Origin: Pantoea trifolii
GTDB taxonomy: Bacteria; Pseudomonadota; Gammaproteobacteria; Enterobacterales; Enterobacteriaceae
Length of the DNA stretch: 64,000 nt
Assembly (NCBI RefSeq): GCF_024506435.1
Contig: NZ_JANIET010000001.1
Location: 2,604,001-2,668,000 of the forward strand
Direction of reading: 5' to 3'
Made by a program: the position numbers and the translations under genes. Position 1 is the first letter of the stretch; each line of letters begins with the position of its first letter. Positions 25,167 through 34,406 of the stretch are shown one piece after another. A model generated the notes under the pieces. That model searched no databases. It was not told the DNA's origin and saw nothing but the letters and a program-made list of their open reading frames with translations.

Positions 25167-26651
25167 TCACTCGGATGCCAACGACAAAATGGATTCCTGA
25201 TTGGCCTCTTCTTTATCGAGGATGCCGGTTATACGTCCGCCGTGCATAACCATCACGCGGTCGCTCATGCCGAGAATTTCTGGCAGCTCGGACGACACCA
25301 TGATGATGGCCACGCCGCGATTCGCTAGTTCACTGATTAAGCGATAAATCTCTGCTTTTGCACCAACGTCGATACCGCGCGTTGGTTCGTCGAGAATCAG
25401 GATCTTCGGTTGCGCCAGCAGCCAGCGGGCAATCAGCACCTTCTGCTGGTTACCGCCGCTGAGGTTATTGATGATCTGATCCATGGTTGGGGTTTTGATG
25501 TTCAGCTTGCGAATCTGATCCATGCAGTCCTGCGCCATTTTGATGTGGCTGACAAAACCGCTTTTATGGGTGTAATCGGGCATGTTGACGATGCTCATGT
25601 TCTCCATCACCGACAACACCAGGAACAGCCCCGACTTTTTACGGTCTTCGGTCAGGAACGCCATGCCCTTCTCAATCGCCGTTGAAGGCGAATCGATCTT
25701 GACCGGCACGCCATCAATCAGGATTTCACCGCTGTCGAAACTCTCCATGCCGAACAGGCTTTCCATCACTTCGCTGCGTCCGGCACCCACCAATCCCGCC
25801 ACGCCAAGGATTTCGCCTTTGCGCACCGTGAAGTTGATGTCAGTGAAACGATCTTTGCAGGTGAGATTGCGTACCGTCAGCACATCCCCACCGATTTCCC
25901 CGTTGAATTTCGGGAACAGTTGGGTCAATTCACGACCTACCATCTGCGTAATCAGTGACTGGCGGGTGTATTCGCTGGTGTTATTGCTGCCTACCCACGC
26001 ACCGTCACGGAAAATGCTGATCTCATCGGTAATGGTGAAAATTTCATCCATCTTGTGGCTGATATAGATGATGGCTTTGCCCTGCTCGCGCAAGTCGCGG
26101 ATGATGGTGAACAGATGCGCCACTTCGGTTTCCGTCAGTGCCGAGGTCGGTTCATCCATAATCACGATGTCCGAATTCCAGGAGACCGCTTTGGCGATTT
26201 CCACCATCTGCTGCGAGGCGATACTCAGCTCGCCCACCATACGATCGGCTTTCAGACGGATGTTCAGTCTGTTTAGCAGTTCCTGCGTCTGTTTGTTCAG
26301 CTTGCCGTGGTCAACAAAGCCGTACTTCATCGGTTCGCGACCGAGCCAGATGTTTTCGGCTACGGTCATGTAAGGCACCAGATTGAGTTCCTGGTGAATC
26401 ATGGAGATGCCGGAACGCAGCGCATCCATGGTGTCCTGAAACTGCACTGGCTCCCCTTTAATGCGAATGGTGCCCTTATCGGGACGATACATCCCGATAA
26501 GGCATTTCATTAAAGTGGATTTGCCCGCGCCATTTTCGCCCATCAGGGCATGTACCGACCCCGGTTTAATACGCAGTGAGACATTGTCGAGTGCCTTCAC
26601 TCCGGGGAAGAACTTGCTGATGCCTTCGGCTTCAAGCGCAAAAGCGGTCAT
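25167..26651 (-). CDS. Sugar-type ABC transporter ATP-binding protein (RbsA family)
   Basis: A 494-residue protein with two ATPase halves as in RbsA and MglA. The first half has Walker A MGENGAGKST, a degenerate signature LSIASQQMVEIAKA and Walker B IVIMDEPTSALTE. The second half has the altered Walker A VAGLVGAGRSEVME, signature LSGGNQQKVLIARW and Walker B ILILDEPTRGIDVG. This asymmetry is normal for the family. A very strong GGAGGTGAT ribosome site precedes the ATG. It sits between the binding protein and permease genes in one operon. Confidence 0.94.
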   Translation of the reverse strand: MTAFALEAEGISKFFPGVKALDNVSLRIKPGSVHALMGENGAGKSTLMKCLIGMYRPDKGTIRIKGEPVQFQDTMDALRSGISMIHQELNLVPYMTVAENIWLGREPMKYGFVDHGKLNKQTQELLNRLNIRLKADRMVGELSIASQQMVEIAKAVSWNSDIVIMDEPTSALTETEVAHLFTIIRDLREQGKAIIYISHKMDEIFTITDEISIFRDGAWVGSNNTSEYTRQSLITQMVGRELTQLFPKFNGEIGGDVLTVRNLTCKDRFTDINFTVRKGEILGVAGLVGAGRSEVMESLFGMESFDSGEILIDGVPVKIDSPSTAIEKGMAFLTEDRKKSGLFLVLSVMENMSIVNMPDYTHKSGFVSHIKMAQDCMDQIRKLNIKTPTMDQIINNLSGGNQQKVLIARWLLAQPKILILDEPTRGIDVGAKAEIYRLISELANRGVAIIMVSSELPEILGMSDRVMVMHGGRITGILDKEEANQESILSLASE

Positions 26652-26684
26652 ACATCACCTCCGTACGGCTGAGTCGTTTACGGT

Positions 26685-27608
26685 TTATTTCTGGTTCTGA
26701 CTGGCGAATTTTTCGTAGTTATCTTTGGTGATCAGCTGGAACGGGATATCGACCACTTTCTGCACTTTCTCGCCGTTAATCAGTTTGACCGCCGTTTGCA
26801 CAGCGCCTTCACCCTGACCTTTCGCATCCTGGAACACGGTAGCGACCATTTTGTCGTTCTTGATCATCTGCAGTGCATCCGGTGTACCATCCACACCTGC
26901 GACCAGGATGTGATTCGGGTTTTTGCCCAGCGCCTGCAGCGCACCAATCGCCATTTCATCGTTGTTGGAGGCGATTGCCTGAATGTCATCGCCCGCCGTC
27001 AGCCAGTTACTCACCACATCGACCGCATCGTTACGGGTAAATTTTGCCGTCTGTTTCTGTACCACTTTAATACCCGGATATTTCGCTACCACCGCTTCAA
27101 CACCTTTGGTGCGCTCACGCGTCGATTCGTTAGCCAGATCGCCCAGCAGAATCGCCACGTTGCCTTTGCCGTTCATCTTTTTAGCCAGCGCTTCCATCTG
27201 CAGACGGCCCGCCAGTTCAGAATCCGAACCCACAAACGCCATTTTGTCTTTCAACTCGCCAGCCGGTTTACGGTTAACGAACACCAGCGGCACGCCGGCT
27301 TTCGCGGCGGCATCCACCAGCGGTTTCACGGCGTTGGTATCCACCGGGTTAACGATGATGGCGTCAACGCCCTGACCAATGAAGTTCTGCACCTGTTGCA
27401 GCTGCTGAGCCACGTCGCCTTTGGCGTCTTCAACCTGGCCTTTAATATTGTCTTTGGTCATCTCTTTCTGCATTGCGGTGCGCAGAATAGTGAGGAAGTT
27501 GTCATCAAACAGCGCCATCGAAACGCCTACCTGAAGGTCTTTTGCCATCACGGCGGCAGGTAACATGCAAACTAACAGGGAAGTTAATAACGCTTTTTTG
27601 AATTTCAT
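26685..27608 (-). CDS. Sugar-type periplasmic binding protein (ribose/inositol/rhizopine class)
   Basis: A 307-residue protein with a Sec signal (MKFKKALLTSLLVCMLPAAVMA) and mature N-terminus KDLQVGVSMALFDDNF. It belongs to the type I periplasmic binding proteins that pair with RbsA/RbsC-like subunits. The stretch VPLVFVNRKP and NPVDTNAVKPLVDAA resemble inositol- or rhizopine-binding proteins more than RbsB, which suggests a cyclitol-type ligand, but the call rests on weak text similarity. It is the first gene of the operon and has a GAAGG ribosome site. No catabolic sugar genes adjoin the operon, so context does not reveal the ligand. Confidence 0.88.
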   Translation of the reverse strand: MKFKKALLTSLLVCMLPAAVMAKDLQVGVSMALFDDNFLTILRTAMQKEMTKDNIKGQVEDAKGDVAQQLQQVQNFIGQGVDAIIVNPVDTNAVKPLVDAAAKAGVPLVFVNRKPAGELKDKMAFVGSDSELAGRLQMEALAKKMNGKGNVAILLGDLANESTRERTKGVEAVVAKYPGIKVVQKQTAKFTRNDAVDVVSNWLTAGDDIQAIASNNDEMAIGALQALGKNPNHILVAGVDGTPDALQMIKNDKMVATVFQDAKGQGEGAVQTAVKLINGEKVQKVVDIPFQLITKDNYEKFASQNQK

Positions 27609-28067
27609 AGGGAACCCTTCTATATCGTTAACATGCTCAGGTTGGCTGATACCGCGAATGAAAAATATCTTTTACATTCACTCAACGTCACTGGCGCTTT
27701 TTATGTGGTTGTAGAGGTCAGGCTTCTGGTCTAACGCTATTGATTTACTGCATCATTTCAATGTAACTCACTACTTATCAGCCAGTTATTTTCGAAATGC
27801 CGTTTTAGATGAAGGAACTCGTTTCGTCGGTGATGATTAACAGTTCATTTATTTCATCTAACTTGCATTTGAAACTTTCATCATAAAAGCACTGAAATGA
27901 TTGTTTTAAAATCGGCAAATAACAAAACTTTGACATGCCTCTAACATCTCAAAGGAATTGGTTTTAAAGTGAGATCTTGCTGGCAGTTTAGAATCTGATC
28001 ATTCAAGGCAGAAAAGCAGCATTCCGCTGCTTTTACGCGCACTTAAACAAAAGTGTGCAGTCGGGCT
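27609..28067. other. Intergenic region, sugar operon promoter side
   Basis: About 460 bp without a credible gene. It is AT-rich and must hold the promoter of the sugar transporter operon. A small hairpin with a T-run, AAAAGCAGC/GCTGCTTTT, lies at 28012-28034 and looks like a terminator or boundary element in front of the tRNA gene. I could not assign a CRP or repressor site with confidence. Confidence 0.5.
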
Positions 28068-28096
28068 TTGACAACGGGGATCGGCATCGCTAATAT
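28068..28096 (+). promoter_or_regulatory. Sigma-70 promoter of the tRNA-Asn gene
   Basis: A consensus -35 TTGACA and a -10 TAATAT are separated by exactly 17 bases, followed by a GC-rich discriminator (GCGCCTC) as expected of a growth-rate controlled stable RNA promoter. Confidence 0.9.
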
Positions 28097-28114
28097 GCGC
28101 CTCGTTCACACGAT

Positions 28115-28190
28115 TCCTCTGTAGTTCAGTCGGTAGAACGGCGGACTGTTAATCCGTATGTCACTGGTTCGAGTCCAGTCAGAGGAGCCA
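28115..28190 (+). tRNA. tRNA-Asn (anticodon GTT)
   Basis: A 76-base cloverleaf with encoded CCA end. The acceptor arms TCCTCTG and CAGAGGA pair, the D-loop has AGTTCAGTCGGTAGAAC, the anticodon GTT is at 28148-28150, and the T-arm contains GGTTCGAGTCC. A tRNA-Asn also lies next to nac in E. coli, where such genes are used as integration sites. A terminator follows within 10 bp. Confidence 0.97.
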
Positions 28191-28199
28191 AATTTAGAA

Positions 28200-28231
28200 A
28201 GCCCGCTCAGGGAAACCTGAGCGGGCTTTTG
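28200..28231 (+). terminator. Rho-independent terminator after tRNA-Asn
   Basis: A stem AGCCCGCTCAGG / CCTGAGCGGGCT with a GAAA-type loop is followed by a T-run. Confidence 0.93.
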
Positions 28232-28255
28232 TGTTTTTGCAGTTTTGCCTGGTCG

Positions 28256-29548
28256 CTACGCCAACGCAGCCAGCTCCAAACTGCTGCGGAAATCGTTGCC
28301 GACATAATCCGTATCAATCAGCTGGCGGCGACGCAGTTCTGGCAGCAGCCCATTGAGCAGCAAATCTTGCTGATCGGTCTGGCCGAGTCCATGCAGTGAA
28401 ATCACATCCAGCACGCCAGCGCGGTAACGCTGTTCAATGGCTTCGGCCAAAGTTACTGGCGTACCGGCGACAAACCAGTGGCCGGTCTCTTCGGCTTTAA
28501 CGATCAGCTCGCGCAAGGTTAATCCTTCCAGCGCATAGCCACGGAAAATGGCGGCACGGCCCTGACGACGATGCACCTGCGCCAGCTCGGGAATAAAGGC
28601 GGCGGGCAGCGGTTGATCCAGCGGCAAATCGCGCAGATCCACCTCGCCGCCCAGCATATCGGCCACGCGTAATCTGCCCTGCTCGTAGTTGATGCGTTCA
28701 TGCTTATCGCGCAAACGGCGCGCCACGTCAGCATCGCTGTCGCCAATGATGGCGTGGAAAGAGTTCATGATCAGCGGCGGATTGTGTTCGCGACCGAAAC
28801 GTCGCGCCCGCTGCTGCACATCAGCCACGAAGGATTGTGCCGCCTCAAACGTGGGCTGCGAGGTGTAAATCACTTCGGCATAACGTGCGCCGAGCGTAAC
28901 GCCCGCTTCAGATTGTCCCGCCTGAAACTGCACCGGACGGCGCTGTGGCGGCGGCGGTACGTTGAGCGGACCTGCCACCTGGAAATAGTCACCGCGATAA
29001 TTAATCGGATGCAGTTTAGTGTGGTCGAGCTTAATGCCACCGCTGGCGGTGCGCTGCACTGCTGCGCGTTCATTGGCGTCATACAGCGCGTTCATCACTT
29101 CGATAAATTCGGTGGCGCGCGCGTAGCGCTCCTGCGGTGGCGGCAGCTGGCTTTCACCAAAGTTCTCTTCGCCAACCGATGAGGTCACCGCATTCCAGCC
29201 CGCGCGACCGCCGCTAATGTGATCGAGCGTGCCGACCTGACGCGCCAGATTGTACGGATGCAGCCAGCTGGTGCTGACGGTGGCGATCAAGCCGATATGC
29301 GAGGTTACCTGGCTCAATGCCGCCAGCGCAATCAGCGGATCTTGCGTGCCGGTGGTGCCGGCTAATCCTGCCGGATCGGCTTGCAGCAAATCGGCGGTAA
29401 ACAGCCCGGTAATCTTTTCGCGCTCGGCAATCTTCGCCAGTTCGATAGCGCGCGTGATGCCCACGCTCGGCTGGCTGTCATTGGCGGCGGAAATCACGCT
29501 GCTGGCGCCGACCAGCGTTTTCAGTTTTCTGCGATAGGTTTGCGACAC
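28256..29548 (-). CDS. LLM-class flavin-dependent monooxygenase (NtaA/SnaA/DszA family)
   Basis: A 430-residue luciferase-like monooxygenase of the two-component, FMNH2-using group. Family text includes ATVSTSWLHPYNLARQ, GTLDHISGGRAGWNAVTS, RPVQFQAGQSEAG and the C-terminal GQTDQQDLLLNGLLPELRRR. Members oxidise C-S, C-N or N-containing substrates such as nitrilotriacetate, dibenzothiophene sulfone or N-acetyl-S-(2-succino)cysteine. It starts with GTG after AAGGAG and follows an M20 amidohydrolase by 11 bp; that gene and a MetNIQ-type importer precede it in one operon. A role in salvaging a sulfur-containing amino acid derivative is inferred. Confidence 0.88.
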   Translation of the reverse strand: MSQTYRRKLKTLVGASSVISAANDSQPSVGITRAIELAKIAEREKITGLFTADLLQADPAGLAGTTGTQDPLIALAALSQVTSHIGLIATVSTSWLHPYNLARQVGTLDHISGGRAGWNAVTSSVGEENFGESQLPPPQERYARATEFIEVMNALYDANERAAVQRTASGGIKLDHTKLHPINYRGDYFQVAGPLNVPPPPQRRPVQFQAGQSEAGVTLGARYAEVIYTSQPTFEAAQSFVADVQQRARRFGREHNPPLIMNSFHAIIGDSDADVARRLRDKHERINYEQGRLRVADMLGGEVDLRDLPLDQPLPAAFIPELAQVHRRQGRAAIFRGYALEGLTLRELIVKAEETGHWFVAGTPVTLAEAIEQRYRAGVLDVISLHGLGQTDQQDLLLNGLLPELRRRQLIDTDYVGNDFRSSLELAALA

Positions 29549-29559
29549 AACACTCTCCT

Positions 29560-30759
29560 TTATAATTGTCGCGCGAAATCCGCTTTGACATGGTTTAAGG
29601 CGTCCGCATCGGTCAGCAGACGTAAGCCGGTGCGCGCCAGCACGCGGGCGCCAATCAGCAGCGCCTGATAGCCGCGCTCAGAGTTGGCCGCTTCACGGAA
29701 TGGCACGGTATGGAAAATCAGATCGTCGGGGCCGATTTTCAGCCACGGATGCGCCGTCGGCACCGCATGGCTGATGTCGCCGGCATCGGTCGAGACTTTG
29801 TTCTTCTGCGGTGACAGATCGACGGTTTCGCCCGCCGCCGTGAACTCTTCCAGCAGCAAGGCATCCAGCGCTGCGTTCAGTTTGAAATCGCGTGGGCCAA
29901 TCTGATGATCAATCTCGACGCGTGCGCCGGTCGCCAGCGCCACGCCTTCGGCAATGGCACGCAGACGCGGCTCAAGAGATTCCACCACTTCGCGGCTGTC
30001 CGCGCGGATGTAGTAATGCGCCGAGGCGTATTCCGGGATGACATTCGGGGCCTGGCCGCCGTTGGTGATAATGCCGTGCACGCGCACGCCATCCGGCAGT
30101 TGCTGACGCAGCACGCTGATGCCGTTGTAGAGCAGCACCAGCGCATCCAGCGCGTTGATGCCTTCATGCGGCGCGCTGGCGGCGTGCGACGGCTTGCCGT
30201 AGAAGTGGAAATAGAGATGATTATTGGCGAGCGTCGATTCGGTCAGCCGGGTTTTGCCCGCGGGATGCACCATCAGCGCCACGTCGACATCTTTGAGGTA
30301 TCCGGCTTCGACAAAGCGCTTTTTCACGTTGCCTTTCGGGCCGCCCGGTCCGGCTAATCCGCCCTCTTCCGCTGGCGTACCTAACACCACCACACGGCCA
30401 CCGGTTTGATCCAGCACCTGCGCCAGCGTGGTGGCTGCCGCCACGCTGGTGGTGCCAATCAGGTTGTGACCGCAGGCGTGGCCGATGCCGATCAGCGCGT
30501 CATATTCTGCGAGGAAAGCGATGGTGGGGCCCGGTTTGTCACTGGACTTGACCGCATAGAACGCCGTTTCATGCCCGGCGACGTTGCGCGTGACAGCAAA
30601 ACCCTGCGCCGTGAGTAATTGGGTGAGCTGCTCGCTGGCGAAATATTCGTTGTTGCCGGTTTCGGGGTTTTGAAATATCGCTTTGGCGACCGAGATGAAT
30701 TTAGCGCTGTGCTGTTCGAGGGTGTTTTCGAGCGTAAGCTGAAGCGGATTCAGCGACAT
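29560..30759 (-). CDS. M20 family amidohydrolase (YxeP/AbgB-like)
   Basis: A 399-residue metal-dependent amidohydrolase. The metal sites appear as GIGHACGHNLIG (near residue 100) and GTPAEEGG; the dimerisation domain has NHLYFHFYGKPSHAA. It would remove an acyl group from an N-acyl amino acid. The ATG at 30759 is best because AAGGAGA lies seven bases away; an ATG six bases earlier is too near that site. The combination with an LLM monooxygenase and a MetQNI-type transporter parallels Bacillus yxe genes for S-(2-succino)cysteine breakdown, although no acetyltransferase is present here. Confidence 0.87.
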   Translation of the reverse strand: MSLNPLQLTLENTLEQHSAKFISVAKAIFQNPETGNNEYFASEQLTQLLTAQGFAVTRNVAGHETAFYAVKSSDKPGPTIAFLAEYDALIGIGHACGHNLIGTTSVAAATTLAQVLDQTGGRVVVLGTPAEEGGLAGPGGPKGNVKKRFVEAGYLKDVDVALMVHPAGKTRLTESTLANNHLYFHFYGKPSHAASAPHEGINALDALVLLYNGISVLRQQLPDGVRVHGIITNGGQAPNVIPEYASAHYYIRADSREVVESLEPRLRAIAEGVALATGARVEIDHQIGPRDFKLNAALDALLLEEFTAAGETVDLSPQKNKVSTDAGDISHAVPTAHPWLKIGPDDLIFHTVPFREAANSERGYQALLIGARVLARTGLRLLTDADALNHVKADFARQL

Positions 30760-30782
30760 GAGCATTCTCCTTGTTGCATATC

Positions 30783-30839
30783 GGTCGCCATAAATGGCGA
30801 CCCTACGTGAATTTGTAGGGTGACCATTCATGGCCACCG
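30783..30839. repeat. REP-like palindromic element, inverted pair (family 1)
   Basis: A perfect copy (GGTCGCCATAAATGGCGACCCTACG) faces a degenerate inverted copy (TGTAGGGTGACCATTCATGG). It lies inside the operon, between the MetI-type permease and the M20 gene. Confidence 0.85.
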
Positions 30840-30870
30840 TTTAAATGGCCGCAATAATTTGGGGTGTGAA

Positions 30871-31515
30871 TCAATGACGCTTATCGATACGCTGCACCAT
30901 CCGATCGCCGACCCACTGAATGCCGCACACCAGCACAATCAGCACCGCGATCACTGCGATCATCACCGAGGTTTCAAAGCGCTGATAACCGTAGCGGATC
31001 GCCAGATCGCCCAGTCCGCCTGCGCCAATTGCGCCGGCCATCGCCGAAGCGCCAATCAGCGCGACGAGCGTGACGACAAAACCAGACAGAATGCCGGGTA
31101 GCGCTTCCGGGATCAGCACATCCCAGACAATGCGCAGCTTGCTGGCGCCCATGGCGCGCACCGCATCAATCAATCCGCGATCGACATCACGCAGCGACAC
31201 TTCCGCCACGCGCGCGAAGTACGGCGTGGCGGTGATCGACAGCGGCACAATCGCTGCCCAGGTGCCGAGCGAGGTGCCGACCAGAAAACGGGTAAAGGGG
31301 ATCAGCGCCACCAGCAGAATAATGAACGGCAGCGAGCGGAAGCTGTTGATGATCAAGCCCAGCACGCGATTAACGCCGCGATGCTCGGCGATGCCGCCGG
31401 GGCTGGTCATCACCAGAATCAGGCCGAGTGGCAAGCCCGCCACCAGCGAAAACAGGCCGGAAATCACCGTCATTAATACCGTTTCGCCTAACGCATTAAG
31501 TAAAAGATCAATCAT
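30871..31515 (-). CDS. MetI-type ABC transporter permease
   Basis: A 214-residue inner-membrane permease with five predicted helices, the usual size of MetI (217 in E. coli). Signature text: LGLIINSFRSLPFIILLVALIPFTR and the EAA loop AVRAMGASKLRIVWDVLIPEALPGI. The ATG at 31515 overlaps the ATPase stop by 8 bases, which indicates coupled translation. The solute is likely a methionine- or cysteine-like amino acid or derivative, from the family and the neighbours. Confidence 0.92.
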   Translation of the reverse strand: MIDLLLNALGETVLMTVISGLFSLVAGLPLGLILVMTSPGGIAEHRGVNRVLGLIINSFRSLPFIILLVALIPFTRFLVGTSLGTWAAIVPLSITATPYFARVAEVSLRDVDRGLIDAVRAMGASKLRIVWDVLIPEALPGILSGFVVTLVALIGASAMAGAIGAGGLGDLAIRYGYQRFETSVMIAVIAVLIVLVCGIQWVGDRMVQRIDKRH

Positions 31516-32638
31516 GACTGGCGACATAGCCCACCAACTCCACTTGAGCCTGCTGCGCGTGCAGCCAGCTGAGAATCTGTTGCTCGTCGGCCGCGTTGGC
31601 TGCCGAGAGCGCGATAAAGAAACGCACCACCGCGTAGTGCTGGATGTGATCGATGCCGCCCTGCAGCAGGCGGAATTTGCCCGGCAGCGCACCGGCAAAG
31701 CGGGTGAGCAGATCGCCCTGCGCATCGTCACCGGCAAAGTGCACGCTGTAGATGGCATCGCCCTGCTTCTCATCGCTGAGGCGCGCGGCAATATTTTCCG
31801 GCAGCTGCGGCAGCAAACCGCGCAGCAGCGTGCGCGTCAATTGCGACCTGGGATGCGCAAACACCTGCCACACCGGACCTTGTTCAATGATTTCACCGGC
31901 ATCGATCACCGCCACGCGATGCGCGACAGATTTGATCACTTCCATCTCATGGGTGATTAGCAGAATAGTGATGCCGAGTTTTTGATTCAGGGATTTGAGC
32001 AGCGCCAGAATCGAGCGCGTGGTTTCCGGATCGAGCGCGGAGGTGGCTTCGTCGCACAGCAGCAGCGCCGGGCTTGCCGCCAGCGCGCGGGCAATGCCAA
32101 CGCGCTGTTTTTGGCCGCCAGATAACGCCGCCGGATAGCTTTGCGCTTTGTCCGCCAGCCCCACCAGCTCCAGCAGTTCCGCCACGCGCTGCTGGCACTG
32201 CGCTTTATCCATGCCGGCAATTTTCAGCGGCAGCGCCACGTTCTGCGCCACCGTTTTGGCCGATAACAGATTGAAGTGCTGAAACACCATGCCAACGCGA
32301 CTGCGCACCGTTTGCAGCTGTTTTTCCGACAGGCCGGTAATGTTGCGGCCTTCAATTTCAATGACGCCTTCATCAGGTTGTTCCAGCCCGTTGAGACAGC
32401 GGATCAGCGTGGATTTACCCGCGCCGCTGCGTCCAATCAGGCCAAGAATTTCGCCTTTCTGCACCGTCAACGAGATATCGCGCAGCGCCTGGGTTGATCC
32501 AAAGCGACGTGACACGCCTTGCAGGCGCACCACGCTGCCGCTGTCGCGAAACTTCACCTGCGCCTCGTCATGGGCACTTTCCGCCACGCCGCGTTTGACG
32601 GCGGTAAATGGCGTTTCGGCTGCTGAGAATAACGTCAT
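31508..32638 (-). CDS. MetN-type ABC transporter ATP-binding protein
   Basis: A 376-residue ATPase. Walker A GRSGAGKST, signature LSGGQKQRVGIARAL, Walker B LLLCDEATSALDPET and the H-loop THEME are all present. The last ~90 residues form the NIL regulatory domain typical of MetN, where binding of substrate shuts the transporter. An extra ~35 residues precede the ATPase core compared with E. coli MetN. AAGGA precedes the ATG. This is a second MetNIQ-like system of the kind often specialised for sulfur compounds other than methionine; the main met operon is not in this window. Confidence 0.92.
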   Translation of the reverse strand: MTLFSAAETPFTAVKRGVAESAHDEAQVKFRDSGSVVRLQGVSRRFGSTQALRDISLTVQKGEILGLIGRSGAGKSTLIRCLNGLEQPDEGVIEIEGRNITGLSEKQLQTVRSRVGMVFQHFNLLSAKTVAQNVALPLKIAGMDKAQCQQRVAELLELVGLADKAQSYPAALSGGQKQRVGIARALAASPALLLCDEATSALDPETTRSILALLKSLNQKLGITILLITHEMEVIKSVAHRVAVIDAGEIIEQGPVWQVFAHPRSQLTRTLLRGLLPQLPENIAARLSDEKQGDAIYSVHFAGDDAQGDLLTRFAGALPGKFRLLQGGIDHIQHYAVVRFFIALSAANAADEQQILSWLHAQQAQVELVGYVASHD

Positions 32639-32650
32639 CTTTTTCGTTCC

Positions 32651-33478
32651 TTACCAGGCCGTTTCGCCCGTGCCTTTGTAGACCTTGTCAAACACGGTCT
32701 TCACGGCATCGTTCTGATAAGAAGCCACCAGCGTTTTCACCCACGGCGCGCTGACGTTCTCTTTCTTCACCGCAATAAAGTTGTTGTACGGGTTATCTTT
32801 TACCGGCTCCTGCGCAATGCGGTCTTCTACGGTCAGGCCACTTTTCAGCGCCCAATCGGTGTTGACGACGGCGGCATCCAGATCTGGAACGGAGCGGCCG
32901 ATGATGCCGGAATCCAGCTCTTTGATTTTCAGATGATGCGGATTGGCGGTGATATCGGCGGTGGTGGCCGCGATGCCAACGCCCGGCTTCAGCTTGATCA
33001 GGCCTTGTTGCTCAAGCAGCACCAAACCGCGCGCTTCGTTAGAGGGATCGTTGGGCACGCCAATCACCGCGCCCTCTTTCAACGCTTTGGCACTTTTCAC
33101 TTTCTTAGAGTAGAGACCAATCGGCCACACCGCAGTATCGCCAACGCGCACGATGTCGTAGTGATTCACCTTGATTTGGTTATTGAGGAACGGCTGATGC
33201 TGGAAGGCGTTGGCATCCACTTCGCCGTTTTGCAGTGCTTCGTTCGGCTGGTTGTAATCGTTGAAGATCACGGTTTTCACCGTTAAGCCTTTTGCCGCCG
33301 CCTGTTTGATCACTTCGCGCCAGACATCTTCATCTTCGCCGCTGATGATGCCGACTTTTACCGAGGTTTTATCCGCTGCGTGCGCGATGGATAACGGCGA
33401 CAACGCCGCGCTGGCCAGCAGCAAAGCCCCAGCACTTAACAAGAATTTATTTTTTACCGACGACAGACGTGTGTGCAT
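32651..33478 (-). CDS. MetQ/NlpA-family substrate-binding protein
   Basis: A 275-residue binding protein. Core motifs: VKVGIISGEDEDVWREVIKQAA, DANAFQHQPFLNNQ, VGVPNDPSNEARGLVLL equivalents and DAAVVNTDWALKSGL. The signal peptide ends AHAAD and shows no cysteine lipobox, so unlike E. coli MetQ it appears to be a soluble periplasmic protein. The ATG at 33478 follows AGGAAG; homology begins after it. It is the first gene of a five-gene operon and is divergent from a TetR-type regulator about 210 bp away. Confidence 0.9.
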   Translation of the reverse strand: MHTRLSSVKNKFLLSAGALLLASAALSPLSIAHAADKTSVKVGIISGEDEDVWREVIKQAAAKGLTVKTVIFNDYNQPNEALQNGEVDANAFQHQPFLNNQIKVNHYDIVRVGDTAVWPIGLYSKKVKSAKALKEGAVIGVPNDPSNEARGLVLLEQQGLIKLKPGVGIAATTADITANPHHLKIKELDSGIIGRSVPDLDAAVVNTDWALKSGLTVEDRIAQEPVKDNPYNNFIAVKKENVSAPWVKTLVASYQNDAVKTVFDKVYKGTGETAW

Positions 33479-33690
33479 AAAAAGCTTCCTAATCGTTATA
33501 ATTGCGCGAGTCAAAATAAGCTGTCGTAACGACAGATGACCGCAGTATACGCAGTTGCTTATTCCTGCATTATGATTTATTCAGGAAAGCTATTCCTGAA
33601 AAGCATAAAGCCGCCGTGTGGCTCGCATCGCCACCAGCGAGAAAATGGCTGTGTTATCCTTTCCTTTTGATGGATTTATTACTGAGCGCT

Positions 33691-34332
33691 ATGTCGGACA
33701 CCACAACTAAACGCAAAAATGACCCTGAAGGGCTGAAGAAACGCATCCTTGCCGGTGCGCTGAAGATGTTCGCCGAGTTCGGCATGCAGGGCGCGCGGCT
33801 GGAGCAGATCGCTGAGCACGCGCAAACCACCAAACGCATGGTGGTGTACCACTTCAGCAATAAAGAGCAGCTCTATATTGAGGTGCTGGAGCAGGTGTAT
33901 CAGGCGATTCGTGAGCACGAAACCGGCCTCAATCTCGCCGAGATGGAGCCGGAACTGGCAATGACCAAACTGGTGGAAGCCAGCTTCGATTACCACGTTT
34001 CCCACCCGGACTTTATGCGGCTGGTGTGTACCGAAAACCTGCTGCGCGGGCGCTACATCATGCAATCCGAACGTATCAAGGCATTGAATAAGAGTGCGCT
34101 CGATCTGCTGGATGACATTCTGACGCGCGGCCAGCAGCAAGGGCTGTTTATTGATGGGCTGGACACCGTCGACGTGCACCGCTTGCTCAGCAGCATTTGT
34201 GTGCACCACGTCTCCAATCGTTACACCTTTCACACGCTGTTCACGCCAAACGATAGCGAGGAAGACAGCATCCGTCGTAACCGTCAGTTAGCCGTCACCG
34301 CCACGCTGCGTTACGTGCGCAAAGCCCCGTAG
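33691..34332 (+). CDS. TetR/AcrR family transcriptional regulator
   Basis: A 213-residue regulator. The N-terminal HTH is clear: ILAGALKMFAEFGMQGARLEQIA then HAQTTKRMVVYHFSNKEQLY. The C-terminal ligand domain has PDFMRLVCTENLLRGRYI. The start is uncertain because no strong ribosome site is seen; the ATG at 33691 is placed by homology to the family, with another ATG at 33670. It is divergent from the MetQNI-M20-monooxygenase operon and 74 bp before the oxidase-GT8 pair, so it may control either. Confidence 0.88.
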   Translation: MSDTTTKRKNDPEGLKKRILAGALKMFAEFGMQGARLEQIAEHAQTTKRMVVYHFSNKEQLYIEVLEQVYQAIREHETGLNLAEMEPELAMTKLVEASFDYHVSHPDFMRLVCTENLLRGRYIMQSERIKALNKSALDLLDDILTRGQQQGLFIDGLDTVDVHRLLSSICVHHVSNRYTFHTLFTPNDSEEDSIRRNRQLAVTATLRYVRKAP

Positions 34333-34406
34333 ACTGCGGCTTTGCAGTGATGGTCTACGCTTTAAATCCTGGGACCGTCACAGACCTCAATTTAAGGAAC
34401 GCCGTA

